From IMG/VR virus record IMGVR_UViG_3300023179_000016, positions 1 to 64,000 of that record: a stretch of DNA of 64,000 nt; one strand, 5' to 3'. The notes beneath the pieces were generated by a model. It was not told the DNA's origin and searched no databases. It saw only the letters and a list, made by a program, of their open reading frames with translations. Position 1 is the first letter of the stretch. Every line of letters starts with the position of its first letter. Origin of the DNA: a virus. Positions 18,162-26,243 of the stretch are shown here, piece by piece. The translations under genes were made by a program, and so were the position numbers.

Positions 18162-18669
18162 GTTTTTCCTTCATAGCCTCTAGCAGAGCAAATATATTTG
18201 GGGTATGTTGTTTCTTATCTTCTAAGATTTTAAAAGAGTTAGGATCTACCAAAGGCTCCATGTATGTGTATATCAGTAACATGCCGTCCAATACTTCGTC
18301 TGAACAATTGTATTTTACATTGTAGACCCATTTATATAGTTTAGTCATCTTGGGATTTTTACATGGCATGTTAGACTCGATAAAGGCCACCATGTTTGTT
18401 ATTACCGTGGTGATAACTTGACTCGTTATGGTATCCGGATACACGTCATATTTTTTACTTCTCATGTTAAAAGTTTCGCTGTAGCACTCAGCCACAAGTT
18501 TAGCTAATGGCTCGCTCATGTCCATTTGAGCCTTATATTTGAAATTTTCATCTTTTTCCACGCGAATACTGTAACCCTCGATAGGATCGGGAATAGATAC
18601 CTTGAATATCGGGGTAGAGGGTGTAATACTCTCTATGTATTTCATTATGCGTTTCTTGGCCGAACTCAC
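18145..18669 (-). CDS. Hypothetical protein
   Basis: 174 residues, not recognised. Mostly helical after residue 50. A P-C-K-N-P-K-M-T-K-L-Y-K-W stretch precedes two hydrophobic helices that look soluble rather than membrane-spanning. It overlaps the neighbouring genes by 4 and 17 bases, in a coupled operon with the sigma-like protein. Confidence 0.55.
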   Translation of the reverse strand: MSSAKKRIMKYIESITPSTPIFKVSIPDPIEGYSIRVEKDENFKYKAQMDMSEPLAKLVAECYSETFNMRSKKYDVYPDTITSQVITTVITNMVAFIESNMPCKNPKMTKLYKWVYNVKYNCSDEVLDGMLLIYTYMEPLVDPNSFKILEDKKQHTPNIFALLEAMKEKHEARS

Positions 18670-19412
18670 GATACTTCCTCCATGGAGTAGATAGGATTTC
18701 CTTTGTGGGTCATAACTTTAAGTCTGCAGAAATTAGATAGAGCAGAAAGATCGCCTTTTGTTATATAAAGCGCGATCCAATGACCCATCTTGTCCGCTAG
18801 GTCCGTGTCCTTAATGCTCCACTCGTTATTTTTAAAGATTTCGCGGAGTCTGTTTATCAGAACGTGTCTTTTTTTCTTGATAGATTTCTGCTTTATTCCA
18901 TTTTCGCATTTGCCTAGCAGTTCCATTATCTCGTTTACTCTGTTGCCACAAGATGGATGAAAGTAAACGGAATATATCTCGCCGAGACCCTCTTGACCTA
19001 AGATTTTACTGAGAACTTTTTCTTCTACTGTAGAACCGGTCTTAATAAGTTTAATTTGACCGCCGGAAATTACACCATTGACATGATCAATGATCGGTGA
19101 ACCTTCCAGTTCAAATTTGAAACTATCTAAAAGAATAGATTTATTAGAGTAACCCATACTCTTCATCTTGAGCATGGCACTCTCTTCTATTGGATTCTGA
19201 GGTTTATAGGTATTGCTCACATGCCTTAATACGCCATTCGCGTCTATATTAAGACTCCATGAGTCTCCAACTATATTTAGATAGGTGGGATAATCGACCA
19301 CTATACAATCTGGTAACACGGCCAGGACTTCATTTATTGAGGACTCCATAGGCTCTGTGGCCGCGGATATCCAGTCTAAATTTTCAAACTTTTTATCTAC
19401 AAAAACGCTCAT
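18666..19412 (-). CDS. Hypothetical protein
   Basis: 248 residues, not recognised. It has a central basic block (K-Q-K-S-I-K-K-K-R-H-V) and a helical C-terminus. Single Cys residues at F-H-P-S-C-G-N and G-K-C-E-N are not spaced as a zinc site. It starts a minus-strand transcript from a CCGA-TATA promoter about 10-30 bases upstream, with GAGG before the ATG. Confidence 0.55.
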   Translation of the reverse strand: MSVFVDKKFENLDWISAATEPMESSINEVLAVLPDCIVVDYPTYLNIVGDSWSLNIDANGVLRHVSNTYKPQNPIEESAMLKMKSMGYSNKSILLDSFKFELEGSPIIDHVNGVISGGQIKLIKTGSTVEEKVLSKILGQEGLGEIYSVYFHPSCGNRVNEIMELLGKCENGIKQKSIKKKRHVLINRLREIFKNNEWSIKDTDLADKMGHWIALYITKGDLSALSNFCRLKVMTHKGNPIYSMEEVS

Positions 19413-19420
19413 ATTTTACC

Positions 19421-19440
19421 TCGAATAGATATACGTTCGG
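19421..19440 (-). promoter_or_regulatory. CCGA-TATA promoter
   Basis: Minus-strand CCGAACGTATATCTATTCGA starts 28 bases before the ATG at 19412. Confidence 0.55.
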
Positions 19441-19446
19441 TAAAAA

Positions 19447-19734
19447 TTACTTGCGGGTAATGGAGAATCCCGCTTCTTCGGCCTCTTTAAGAGATAGGTC
19501 TCCGCGTTTTTCGTGCTCTCTTCTAGTTCTAAGATAAGAGAATTGTTCAAATTGAACCCATTTACCTTCGGGCGTCACCGTCTTATACACAACACCCTGC
19601 TCATCTTGAAAATAAGAATTAACGCCTATTTCTTTTACCACGTCTTCCAGGGCGGACTTTAGTTCTTCGTAATAGCGTTTTACTTCTTCTTTCTTCTTTT
19701 CCAGATTCACAAATTTCTGTTGTGCTGGGGTCAT
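19447..19734 (-). CDS. Small coiled-coil protein, conserved type
   Basis: 95 residues. The N-terminal half is a coiled coil. The second half reads I-G-V-N-S-Y-F-Q-D-E-x-G-x-V-Y-K and W-V-x-F-E-Q-F-S-Y-x-R-T-R-R, then L-S-x-K-E-A-E-E-A-G-F. I recall this arrangement from uncharacterised bacterial and phage proteins. The start lies 115 bases inside the upstream gene, an unusually long overlap. Confidence 0.6.
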   Translation of the reverse strand: MTPAQQKFVNLEKKKEEVKRYYEELKSALEDVVKEIGVNSYFQDEQGVVYKTVTPEGKWVQFEQFSYLRTRREHEKRGDLSLKEAEEAGFSITRK

Positions 19735-20071
19735 CCTCTTCTCTCCTCGTTAAAAAGCTTTCAGCTATCTTATCCAAATAAACTTGATCTGGGCACTGCT
19801 CGCGTATCTGATTCACTATGTCTTTGTAAACATTTATCGCTCTGCTATGACCATGAACTTTAAATTCTACTGTCATAATATCATTGGATCGGGATGGAGT
19901 TATAGTGGTCTGGTTGCCTGCGTCGTCTGGTTCAAAAGTGATTTTTATGTTGTAGCAGAAAAAAGTTAATCTGCTCCTGCCGTAATAACGCAGATCAATA
20001 TCTTCATCTAAATAGATAGAATAGATCTTTTTTGCTACCACATACATCTTGTCGGTGGCTATCACTATCAT
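19619..20071 (-). CDS. Hypothetical protein with long 3' overlap
   Basis: 150 residues. Residues 1-112 look like a compact alpha/beta domain. The last 38 residues, which share DNA with the next gene, are polar and Arg-rich and look like a by-product of the other frame. The 4-base overlap with the preceding gene supports a real start. Function unknown. Confidence 0.5.
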   Translation of the reverse strand: MIVIATDKMYVVAKKIYSIYLDEDIDLRYYGRSRLTFFCYNIKITFEPDDAGNQTTITPSRSNDIMTVEFKVHGHSRAINVYKDIVNQIREQCPDQVYLDKIAESFLTRREEDDPSTTEICESGKEERRSKTLLRRTKVRPGRRGKRNRR

Positions 20072-20646
20072 TGTGGAGTCTCGTTATGTTCTTCTTTAGG
20101 TTCTTCTTTAGATTCTTCTTTGGGTTCTTCTTTTAATGGCTCTATTAATTTAAGCTTAGCTTTAGATTTAGATTTAGTTTTTATAGTTGGTTCGGCAGAC
20201 ATGTTATTTCTAGTCATGAACTCAGATAATTTCATTGTTTCTAACTTTGATTCTGAGTTCATTATCGTGATTTCTGGGTCAAAACCATCATTCAGTATCG
20301 ATTGCAAAATGCCCTTTTTCTCTTCTTCCATCGAGGTTATCTTTCTCGATAGACTATTTTTATACTGGCCGTCTAGTGCATTTTTTTGAGGCAGTTCAAC
20401 CTGCATCTGCAGATCTAACTGTTCTTTGGTTATCTGCTTGACCTTGTTCATTCTTTCTTGAACATCTGTAGCCTTCTTTAGGGTATCTTTGACTTTATCT
20501 AATTCTTTGTAGAAATCCATAACTCTGGATTTTTTCTTCTTCATCTCTTTTCCAGCATAATAGAAAGCCATCGACATCACAGTCGCAACACCAAATACAA
20601 AACCAACAATTCCGCCAACCAACAAACCTATAGCTCTATCGGACAT
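20068..20646 (-). CDS. Membrane-anchored coiled-coil protein with acidic repeat tail
   Basis: 192 residues. An N-terminal hydrophobic helix (about 6-31, G-L-L-V-G-G-I-V-G-F-V-F-G) anchors it. A basic patch and a coiled coil follow (about 35-125). The tail has repeats of E-E-P-K-E-E. The layout (inner-membrane anchor, long helical part) resembles spanin- or tether-like proteins, but which face of the membrane it is on cannot be told. Confidence 0.6.
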   Translation of the reverse strand: MSDRAIGLLVGGIVGFVFGVATVMSMAFYYAGKEMKKKKSRVMDFYKELDKVKDTLKKATDVQERMNKVKQITKEQLDLQMQVELPQKNALDGQYKNSLSRKITSMEEEKKGILQSILNDGFDPEITIMNSESKLETMKLSEFMTRNNMSAEPTIKTKSKSKAKLKLIEPLKEEPKEESKEEPKEEHNETPQ

Positions 20647-20653
20647 TTAAACC

Positions 20654-21052
20654 TCACAGAAAGTTTTTTTCAAACTCTTTATTCAAGATACAGTTTTCTA
20701 TTTTTTTAGCAATGAGGCCGCTATAGTCTTCTATAACTCTTATATTGCACGCGTGCCTCATCATCTTAAGATCTTTTATACTAAGTGTGTCTAGATACGA
20801 TGGATCTAAGTGATAGCACCATATGTGGTTCTCTATCTTTTTTCTTACGAATTCTTTATATTTATCTTCTATCTTAAAGTATATTATGCATAAAAAACTT
20901 ATTGGCCAAAGTATGGCCAACATGATTACATTAGCGTCCATTATGGGTTGATAGGTGTAATGTCTAAAGTCGGCATTCAATACAACATTTATTATAGCAG
21001 TAACTAATATTATTAGTGTCACTATACAAGTATATGCCAATAAATACAGCAT
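20654..21052 (-). CDS. Two-helix membrane protein
   Basis: 132 residues. Hydrophobic helices at about 3-25 and 42-59, then a cytoplasmic-looking helical domain with conserved-looking H-I-W-C-Y-H and L-K-M-M-R-H-A-C. It sits next to another membrane protein gene, 7 bases away. Not recognised. Confidence 0.55.
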   Translation of the reverse strand: MLYLLAYTCIVTLIILVTAIINVVLNADFRHYTYQPIMDANVIMLAILWPISFLCIIYFKIEDKYKEFVRKKIENHIWCYHLDPSYLDTLSIKDLKMMRHACNIRVIEDYSGLIAKKIENCILNKEFEKNFL

Positions 21053-21126
21053 TTATACTTTATACTTCACCATTGCACTTTACATAATAAAAACTGGCAC
21101 TATATTATAGGTAAAGGAGTACACTT

Positions 21127-21465
21127 ATGTTACCATCATTATTTATAAACGATATGTTTTTTAAGGACTTAGAGCTCAATAGATGCCATAGAGATGACAT
21201 GATTGAGAAAAACAAGAATGAATCTATATTGTATCTCGATTTACCGGGCGTAAAAAAAGAGAACATAAAGCTAACAGTGGAAAATAGATATCTCGTGGTG
21301 GAGTTCGAGAGGTCGGATCACATCAAGAACAAAGGCAAGAAGACCTATGTTCTTCCTGATAGGACAGATATCGATAAGATAGAATGCTCTTTAGAACACG
21401 GGGTTCTGAAGATACAATTGCCGTTGTCAACCTCAGCGCGTCCCAAAGAGATACAGATACGATAA
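21127..21465 (+). CDS. Small heat-shock protein, Hsp20/alpha-crystallin family
   Basis: 112 residues. The alpha-crystallin domain covers about residues 28-112: L-D-L-P-G-V-K-K-E-N-I-K-L-T-V-E-N, then V-L-P-D-R-T-D-I-D-K-I, and the signature C-S-L-E-H-G-V-L-K-I-Q-L-P. The N-terminal arm is short and the C-terminal tail (P-K-E-I-Q-I-R) includes the I-x-I motif used for oligomer contacts. ATP-independent holdases of this family occur in many large phages and are thought to help virion protein folding. AAAGGAG ribosome site; own terminator. Confidence 0.9.
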   Translation: MLPSLFINDMFFKDLELNRCHRDDMIEKNKNESILYLDLPGVKKENIKLTVENRYLVVEFERSDHIKNKGKKTYVLPDRTDIDKIECSLEHGVLKIQLPLSTSARPKEIQIR

Positions 21466-21473
21466 TGAACTTG

Positions 21474-21497
21474 GAGGCCAGGCGCGAGTCTGGCCTC
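21474..21497 (+). terminator. Hairpin terminator of hsp20
   Basis: GAGGCCAG (21474-21481) pairs with CTGGCCTC (21490-21497), a GC-rich 8-bp stem 9 bases after the stop. No T run. Confidence 0.65.
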
Positions 21498-21571
21498 TCT
21501 AACACCTGCAGATAGCAAATCTGCCAATACCGTTACGCCTAGCTAAGGCACCCTAGTCATCAGTGTTAGAG
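21497..21571. ncRNA. Candidate structured RNA, about 75 nt
   Basis: A 9-bp outer stem CTCTAACAC/GTGTTAGAG closes a region with two perfect inner hairpins, GCAGAT/ATCTGC and GCCT/AGGC. It lies between convergent genes and has no reading frame. It is the size of a tRNA but lacks T-loop and anticodon-arm features. The transcribed strand is unknown. Confidence 0.4.
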
Positions 21572-21639
21572 TATATAGGTTCAACGTGTCTCTAAGCGCC
21601 GACATGCGCGCAGCGGATTCCCACGTCGCTCCAAGTTAC

Positions 21640-21683
21640 CTCGCCGAAAATGTGCTCGATAAGATTCGAGTATCGACGGCGAG
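21640..21683 (-). terminator. Nested hairpin after guaC
   Basis: CTCGCCG (21640-21646) pairs with CGGCGAG (21677-21683) around an inner CTCGA/TCGAG hairpin, 3 bases downstream of the GMP reductase stop. Stretch 21572-21639 between the two structures also has small GC-rich hairpins but no gene. Confidence 0.5.
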
Positions 21684-21686
21684 CGC

Positions 21687-22694
21687 TTACAGCTTCAGTG
21701 TCTTGTGAGGCATGCTCTCTATCTTACCAGATTGTGTCACGATAACAAACTGCACCTTTTCCTGCAGTTCTCTGATATTACCGGCCCCAGCATATGTTAA
21801 TCCAGATCGCAGTCCGCCGGCAATATCAGACAATATTTCGTCTTGATTGTCGTTGAATTTAACCAGCGTAGATACGCCTTCGGATGTTTTCCACGACGAC
21901 ATCTGACCCATAAAGTCCTCTTGGGCTTCCTTGCTCGCCATACCTCTATATTCTTTATAGAGAGCACCATTTTTTTCTACTACTGCACCTGGAGTATATT
22001 TGGTTCCAGCCAGCATGCCGCCTATCATCACAAAATCTGCACCGAACGCCAGAGCCTTGACTATATCACCAGCAGTTTTTATTCCGCCATCTGCCACGAT
22101 AGATCGATCTATGTCTGCGCAGGCCTCGACGGAAGCTAAAGTGGGTATTCCAAAACCAGTCTTTATCCTAGTGCTGCAGACAGAGCCTCCGCCGATACCT
22201 ACCTTCACTATGTCGGCGCCATTGTCTGCCAGATACTGCGCTCCAGTCCTAGTAGCGACATTGCCTGCCATTATGCAGGAGTTCGGCATCATCTCTCTTA
22301 GACGTCTGAGAGCTCTACCTACATAAGTGGCATGCGCGTGCGCGACATCTACACAGAAATATGTAGCGCCTGCATCGCGCAGTGCTTCTGCTCTCTGCAT
22401 CTCAGATTCTGAGACACCTACAGAGACAAACACATTACTGCTACATTTTTTAAAATCTTCTACGTTTCCATCTATCGACATGAATCGATGTAGTGCGCCT
22501 ATTCCGCCTCTAGAGGCTATATAGTTGGCCATATCGCTTCCCGTGACGGTATCCATGTTTGCTGTTATGACCGGTAATTTAAGTGCAAGCTTATTTGTTT
22601 TATCGGTAGAGGAGATCGTTACGTCTCTTCTCGATTCATACTCGTTGAATGATGGTATTAATAGAATATCGTCAAACGTTATAGCTTCGCTCAT
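21687..22694 (-). CDS. guaC: GMP reductase / IMP dehydrogenase family, GuaC type
   Basis: 335 residues, a full TIM barrel without CBS domains. The catalytic loop is G-I-G-G-G-S-V-C-S-T-R-I-K-T-G. The Lys-Thr-Gly after the Cys loop and the segment G-G-M-L-A-G-T, with Y-R-G-M-A-S-K-E-A later, are features of GMP reductase rather than of IMP dehydrogenase. The reaction is GMP + NADPH to IMP + NH3. In an AT-rich phage this could shift purine pools from G to A. The gene stands alone with its own terminator. Confidence 0.85.
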   Translation of the reverse strand: MSEAITFDDILLIPSFNEYESRRDVTISSTDKTNKLALKLPVITANMDTVTGSDMANYIASRGGIGALHRFMSIDGNVEDFKKCSSNVFVSVGVSESEMQRAEALRDAGATYFCVDVAHAHATYVGRALRRLREMMPNSCIMAGNVATRTGAQYLADNGADIVKVGIGGGSVCSTRIKTGFGIPTLASVEACADIDRSIVADGGIKTAGDIVKALAFGADFVMIGGMLAGTKYTPGAVVEKNGALYKEYRGMASKEAQEDFMGQMSSWKTSEGVSTLVKFNDNQDEILSDIAGGLRSGLTYAGAGNIRELQEKVQFVIVTQSGKIESMPHKTLKL

Positions 22695-22712
22695 CGTGAC
22701 TCCTATGTTGGT

Positions 22713-22910
22713 TTATTGACTGCACTTATTGGGGCATTTTAATATAAGTTGTGGTATCGTGCCCTTAATCTTCACTCGATAAAGTATACATTCTTCTAGG
22801 GAACCGACGCGCGTGTAGGAGATTTGATGCTCGTTCTCCGATACTTCTTGTTTAAAACAAGAGGAGACAAGCATTACTATTAGACTTAATGCAAATAAAT
22901 TTTTTTTCAT
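22713..22910 (-). CDS. Small lipoprotein
   Basis: 65 residues. A signal peptide with lipobox L-V-S-S-C at residues 14-18 gives a mature lipoprotein of about 48 residues. The mature part has E-C-I-L-Y-R-V and K-C-P-N-K-C, so it has four further or paired Cys. Small phage lipoproteins serve as outer spanins or in superinfection exclusion. No proline-rich spanin signature is seen here, so the role is open. Confidence 0.65.
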   Translation of the reverse strand: MKKNLFALSLIVMLVSSCFKQEVSENEHQISYTRVGSLEECILYRVKIKGTIPQLILKCPNKCSQ

Positions 22911-22920
22911 GTTTTAATAG

Positions 22921-22995
22921 TGGCTGGGAGGGTAGGAGTCGAACCTACATAATACGCATTAACAGTGCGGCGCATTACCATTATGCTACCTCCCA
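22921..22995 (-). tRNA. tRNA-Asn (anticodon GTT)
   Basis: Complete cloverleaf on the minus strand: acceptor TGGGAGG/CCTCCCA, anticodon loop CTGTTAA, T-loop TTCGACT, encoded CCA end. Confidence 0.95.
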
Positions 22996-23050
22996 ACGCG
23001 ATCCGTTATATGATTATACCTTTTTAAGGAGGACTGTTTCGTGTAGAAAT

Positions 23051-23101
23051 TTATATCGTATCGACAACGTTAAGCAGTGAAAATATTAAAAGCGGATTCA
23101 T
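23051..23101 (-). pseudogene. Truncated copy of the start of the repeat-protein gene
   Basis: A 16-codon frame beginning M-N-P-L-L-I-F-S-L-L-N duplicates the start of the next gene (M-D-P-L-L-V-F-S-L-L-N). The DNA is similar over about 30 bases before diverging to a stop. It is a remnant of a duplication or deletion. Confidence 0.5.
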
Positions 23102-23109
23102 AGTTAAGC

Positions 23110-23817
23110 TTAATCTATTAACTTGCTAGCTGCATTCCTAATAAACCAATTAGTATGGTTCAGCGCCTTATCAATCCCATGCTGTGCTATGTAACCGTCT
23201 AGCCATGGTTTAAAATCAGGGTGATAAAAGGCACTTTCTACTACCTCTTGATTCGGATGCTCCAGCGTCTTCTCAATCCCATGCTGGGCTATGTGACCTT
23301 TTAGCCATGGTTCAAAATCAGGGTAATTAGTAGCATTATATGCAACAACTCCATTTGGATGCTCCAGCGCCTTCTCAATTCCATTCTGTGCTATGTAACC
23401 GTCTAACCATGGTTTAAAATCAGGGTGGCCAGTAGCATCATATGCAACAATTCCATTCGGATGCCTCAGCGCCTTATCAAGGCCATGCTGTGCTACGTAA
23501 CCTTTTAGCCATGGTTCAAAATCATGGTGATTGGTGGCATTAGATGCAATAACTACATTCGGATGCTCCAGTGCTTTCTCAACCCCATGCTGAGCTACGT
23601 AGCTAGCTATGTATGGTTTAAAATGTCTGCTGTGCTGCGCTATATTAAAATCATTATTTGCAGTACACTTATCAAATAATCTTTTAGAAAATGCTTTTGA
23701 ACTACCTATAGCCGCGGCTATATCTTCATCTTTACGGGCCAGAGGTAATAGTTTCTCTGCATGCTCTTCTTTAGCGTGCGGATGGTTAAGCAGTGAAAAT
23801 ACTAAAAGTGGGTCCAC
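23110..23817 (-). CDS. Tandem-repeat protein (about 35-residue repeats)
   Basis: 235 residues. After an N-terminal 60-residue helical part come about five repeats with the pattern Y-[IV]-A-Q-H-G-x-[ED]-K-A-L-x-H-P-N-x-x-V-x-x-N-A-T-x-H-P-D-F-x-P-W-L, ending mid-repeat. A regular two-helix repeat like HEAT or pumilio-type solenoids is likely, suggesting protein binding. It is 8 bases from the upstream HNH-like gene, in one operon, and a truncated copy of its 5' end lies downstream. Repeat family not recognised. Confidence 0.65.
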   Translation of the reverse strand: MDPLLVFSLLNHPHAKEEHAEKLLPLARKDEDIAAAIGSSKAFSKRLFDKCTANNDFNIAQHSRHFKPYIASYVAQHGVEKALEHPNVVIASNATNHHDFEPWLKGYVAQHGLDKALRHPNGIVAYDATGHPDFKPWLDGYIAQNGIEKALEHPNGVVAYNATNYPDFEPWLKGHIAQHGIEKTLEHPNQEVVESAFYHPDFKPWLDGYIAQHGIDKALNHTNWFIRNAASKLID

Positions 23818-23825
23818 TTCGGCTC

Positions 23826-25391
23826 CTATTCACTGTGACTTTTGTCTATATTATTTATTAAATCTTCTATATGTTGAGCCGAGAATAATTTATATATATT
23901 AGCGTGCCTCAACAGCAGCTCTAGCTCCCCGTCTTTTATATCTCCTCTAATATAAGAGTTGACTATATTATCTATGTTTTTGTCATTTTTTTTATATAAA
24001 TTTACGGCCTTATTATGGTCCGATATTGTGCTTTGAAAGGCTTCGGGAAAATTATCTTCATCCAACTCATTTTCTGTATCTAATACATCTATGTTGGGTT
24101 TTTTATCTTTTAGTTTTTTATTTAGTTCTGGAGATAAATCGGACACGCTGAAGTTGTTTTGCGGCAGATATCCGCCACCTATGATACCTTTTATATCTGG
24201 ATGATCGCTTAAAAATTCAACTATAGCCCCGTGATCTTTTTCACTAGGTTTGAAATTATGCGGCCCTTTCATTTCTCCAACGTATCCGTTGTTTACTATG
24301 AATGTTGAACTTAAGTTATCGTGATATTTTTTATGGTTTCTATCGGTTTTTTCTTGACCAAGGTAGTGTACCCTGTCGTCCTCATGGCTATTAGCGTTTC
24401 CGCAGTGTCCTAATTTTAGGCCTAGTGTATTGCACGATGGAGTACCTGTATTAAACCAGGTTCTATTGTCGCTAGTATCCATCACCTTGAAATTTGTACT
24501 GGATGGTCTATATACGTGATTTTCAAATTCTTTTGCTTTTTTTTGAGCAATCTCTTCTGCCTTCTTTATCAAAGAGTCTAAGCCTTCGCCAAAATTGAGT
24601 TTGGACACGTCATGCTGTCTTAACTCGTCATGTATCTTCATCTGGCCAGAAATATGCTCTAATGTATCCATGTTGGCATTAAATATAGACGGATTGTCTC
24701 TATAGTGACGAGTAAGCCAGACGTCGTGATTAGAGTTCGGAAAAAGATCTCTTATTTTCTTAACTGCCTCTATGTGTTCCGGTTGATTACCTACGTCGCC
24801 CAACATCTGAGTAAGTTGTTTTCTACTGGCCTTGCGTAGATTTTCACTATTTTCATAAAAGTTTTTTATTGTTTTTTTAATAAAAACCTTTATCATGGCG
24901 TCATGTAGAATATGGGATTTTTCTGCGGTCTTTATTAAAAGTGCAGTCTTGAAAGTATCCATATCTATGTTGTTTTTTGACAGTTTTTTACGCCACTGTC
25001 TAAGTTTTTTGCCGTCTACTTTGTGCCTGCCTCTATTTAATTTTTCTGGCACCATTCTGACATTAGACGACGCATACCCCTTGCCGTTGTTTTTTCTATC
25101 TGGGCTTAGTTTTTGTTTAGTTTTCTTTTCTGCTCTTTGAACCTGTTTAACTATTGCTGCTCTATTACCTCTGCCAGACGATTTATGGTGTGCGGTACCA
25201 TTTTTTCCATCTTGACGTCTTAAGGCATCGTCCGCTTTAGTCTGGGCTCTCTGCCAATGACCAGGTTTGTGCTTATTTTGGCGAAGTTTTTTGAGGCAGG
25301 ATGAACACCTGCCGGAAGGATTGGACTTATCTGCCGATGCTTTTCCGCATCTTGGGCATTTTTTTTCTAAAAATTCAATGTATTGACTCAT
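23826..25391 (-). CDS. Zinc-ribbon / HNH-like N-terminus fused to a conserved phage domain
   Basis: 521 residues. Residues 12-35 form a zinc ribbon (C-P-R-C-G-K ... C-S-S-C). Residues 92-130 read L-S-P-D-R-K-N-N-G-K-G-Y-A-S-S-N-V-R-M-V-P, the pattern of HNH nuclease ends, then a basic helix. Residues 320-400 carry S-C-N-T-L-G-L-K-L-G-H-C-G-N-A and F-I-V-N-N-G-Y-V-G-E-M-K-G, which resembles the core of PcfJ-like and related phage proteins. The combination suggests a selfish or DNA-processing protein with an added domain. Function uncertain. Confidence 0.5.
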   Translation of the reverse strand: MSQYIEFLEKKCPRCGKASADKSNPSGRCSSCLKKLRQNKHKPGHWQRAQTKADDALRRQDGKNGTAHHKSSGRGNRAAIVKQVQRAEKKTKQKLSPDRKNNGKGYASSNVRMVPEKLNRGRHKVDGKKLRQWRKKLSKNNIDMDTFKTALLIKTAEKSHILHDAMIKVFIKKTIKNFYENSENLRKASRKQLTQMLGDVGNQPEHIEAVKKIRDLFPNSNHDVWLTRHYRDNPSIFNANMDTLEHISGQMKIHDELRQHDVSKLNFGEGLDSLIKKAEEIAQKKAKEFENHVYRPSSTNFKVMDTSDNRTWFNTGTPSCNTLGLKLGHCGNANSHEDDRVHYLGQEKTDRNHKKYHDNLSSTFIVNNGYVGEMKGPHNFKPSEKDHGAIVEFLSDHPDIKGIIGGGYLPQNNFSVSDLSPELNKKLKDKKPNIDVLDTENELDEDNFPEAFQSTISDHNKAVNLYKKNDKNIDNIVNSYIRGDIKDGELELLLRHANIYKLFSAQHIEDLINNIDKSHSE

Positions 25392-25418
25392 GCATATATT
25401 ATACTATATATATGAGCG

Positions 25419-25934
25419 TTAATCGTGGTCGTATGTGGTGACCGTTATGTCTTTTTTAGATATAGTTATCTGAGCATGATCGCCAAATTCATTCAGTAGG
25501 GCGTCCGAAATAGCATCCAACTTACAATGGATGATGTGCATGTCTCTGCATATATATTCAATACGCTCTAACTCTTCAAAATTCAATATGTCTTTGTTTT
25601 CACAGAGTATTCTTTCTATGCCATGGATCGTGCTATATCCATCATCGTCTAACCACTTAGAACCAATACCTAATTCGACACCCGATAACTTATACTCCAG
25701 ATAAAGGATTTGAAAAGTACACTCCTCGCCGTCATTAAAATATGGTGTATATTGAGACCACCTGACAGACTCAATATGCTTGTTTATATTGACAATGCTC
25801 TGCAGTGCTTTTACTATATTGCGCACTACTTTGCGCTTCTTCTTTGAAAAGATCTCCCTATCTTCGTCTAGATCTTTTAACTGCGAGTCGATATCAGTCA
25901 AAATCGATTTTTCTTTTGTCACTCTTTTTACCAC
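25419..25934 (-). CDS. Conserved hypothetical phage protein
   Basis: 171 residues. Coiled coil at 1-45, then the stretch I-E-S-V-R-W-S-Q-Y-T-P-Y-F-N-D-G-E-E-C-x-F, which I recall from a group of uncharacterised phage proteins (Y-T-P-Y-F-N-D-G). Acidic alpha/beta C-terminus. It overlaps the upstream gene by 41 bases. Function unknown. Confidence 0.6.
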   Translation of the reverse strand: MVKRVTKEKSILTDIDSQLKDLDEDREIFSKKKRKVVRNIVKALQSIVNINKHIESVRWSQYTPYFNDGEECTFQILYLEYKLSGVELGIGSKWLDDDGYSTIHGIERILCENKDILNFEELERIEYICRDMHIIHCKLDAISDALLNEFGDHAQITISKKDITVTTYDHD

Positions 25935-26241
25935 CTAACCATGTATAAAACGGCATCTCACCTAAATAATCTTGGATAGTTGGTATACGACCCATATCGT
26001 CAATTACATGTTGCTCTGCTATATCTCTAACAGAGACAGTCTTTCCATCCGAGTTGACGATATTGATGCCAAACATCTGTTCGCATAAAAATATGCCAAA
26101 AGAAGAGTGGAGAATTGCTCTGTGTCTCATGTCTGGAAAATGACTCTTGGTCTGATCAAGCCAATCATGTATCTTTTGATAGTCTTTCTCTATTCCGCCC
26201 CATCGTTTGACCGAGATTTTTCCGTGTAAAAAAGGTTTCAT
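25894..26241 (-). CDS. DUF6915-type conserved protein
   Basis: 115 residues. The sequence follows a known uncharacterised family: W-G-G-x-x-x-D-Y-x-x-I-H-x-x-x-D, then R-H-R-A-I-L-H-S-S-F-G-I-F-L-C-E-Q-x-F-G, then V-R-D-I-A-E-Q-H-V-x-D-D-M-G-R-I-P-T. Conserved His and Asp suggest a metal-dependent enzyme or nucleotide-binding protein, but the family has no known activity that I can name. Two bases separate it from the upstream gene. Confidence 0.7.
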   Translation of the reverse strand: MKPFLHGKISVKRWGGIEKDYQKIHDWLDQTKSHFPDMRHRAILHSSFGIFLCEQMFGINIVNSDGKTVSVRDIAEQHVIDDMGRIPTIQDYLGEMPFYTWLGGKKSDKRKIDFD

Positions 26242-26243
26242 AG

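Noticed and set aside
21497-21571. Hammerhead ribozyme on the minus strand (CTGATGA present)
   Set aside because: The required GAAA and the matching stem arrangement are missing.
23826-25391. Homing endonuclease within an intron
   Set aside because: The gene is free-standing; no interrupted host gene or intron structure can be seen around it.
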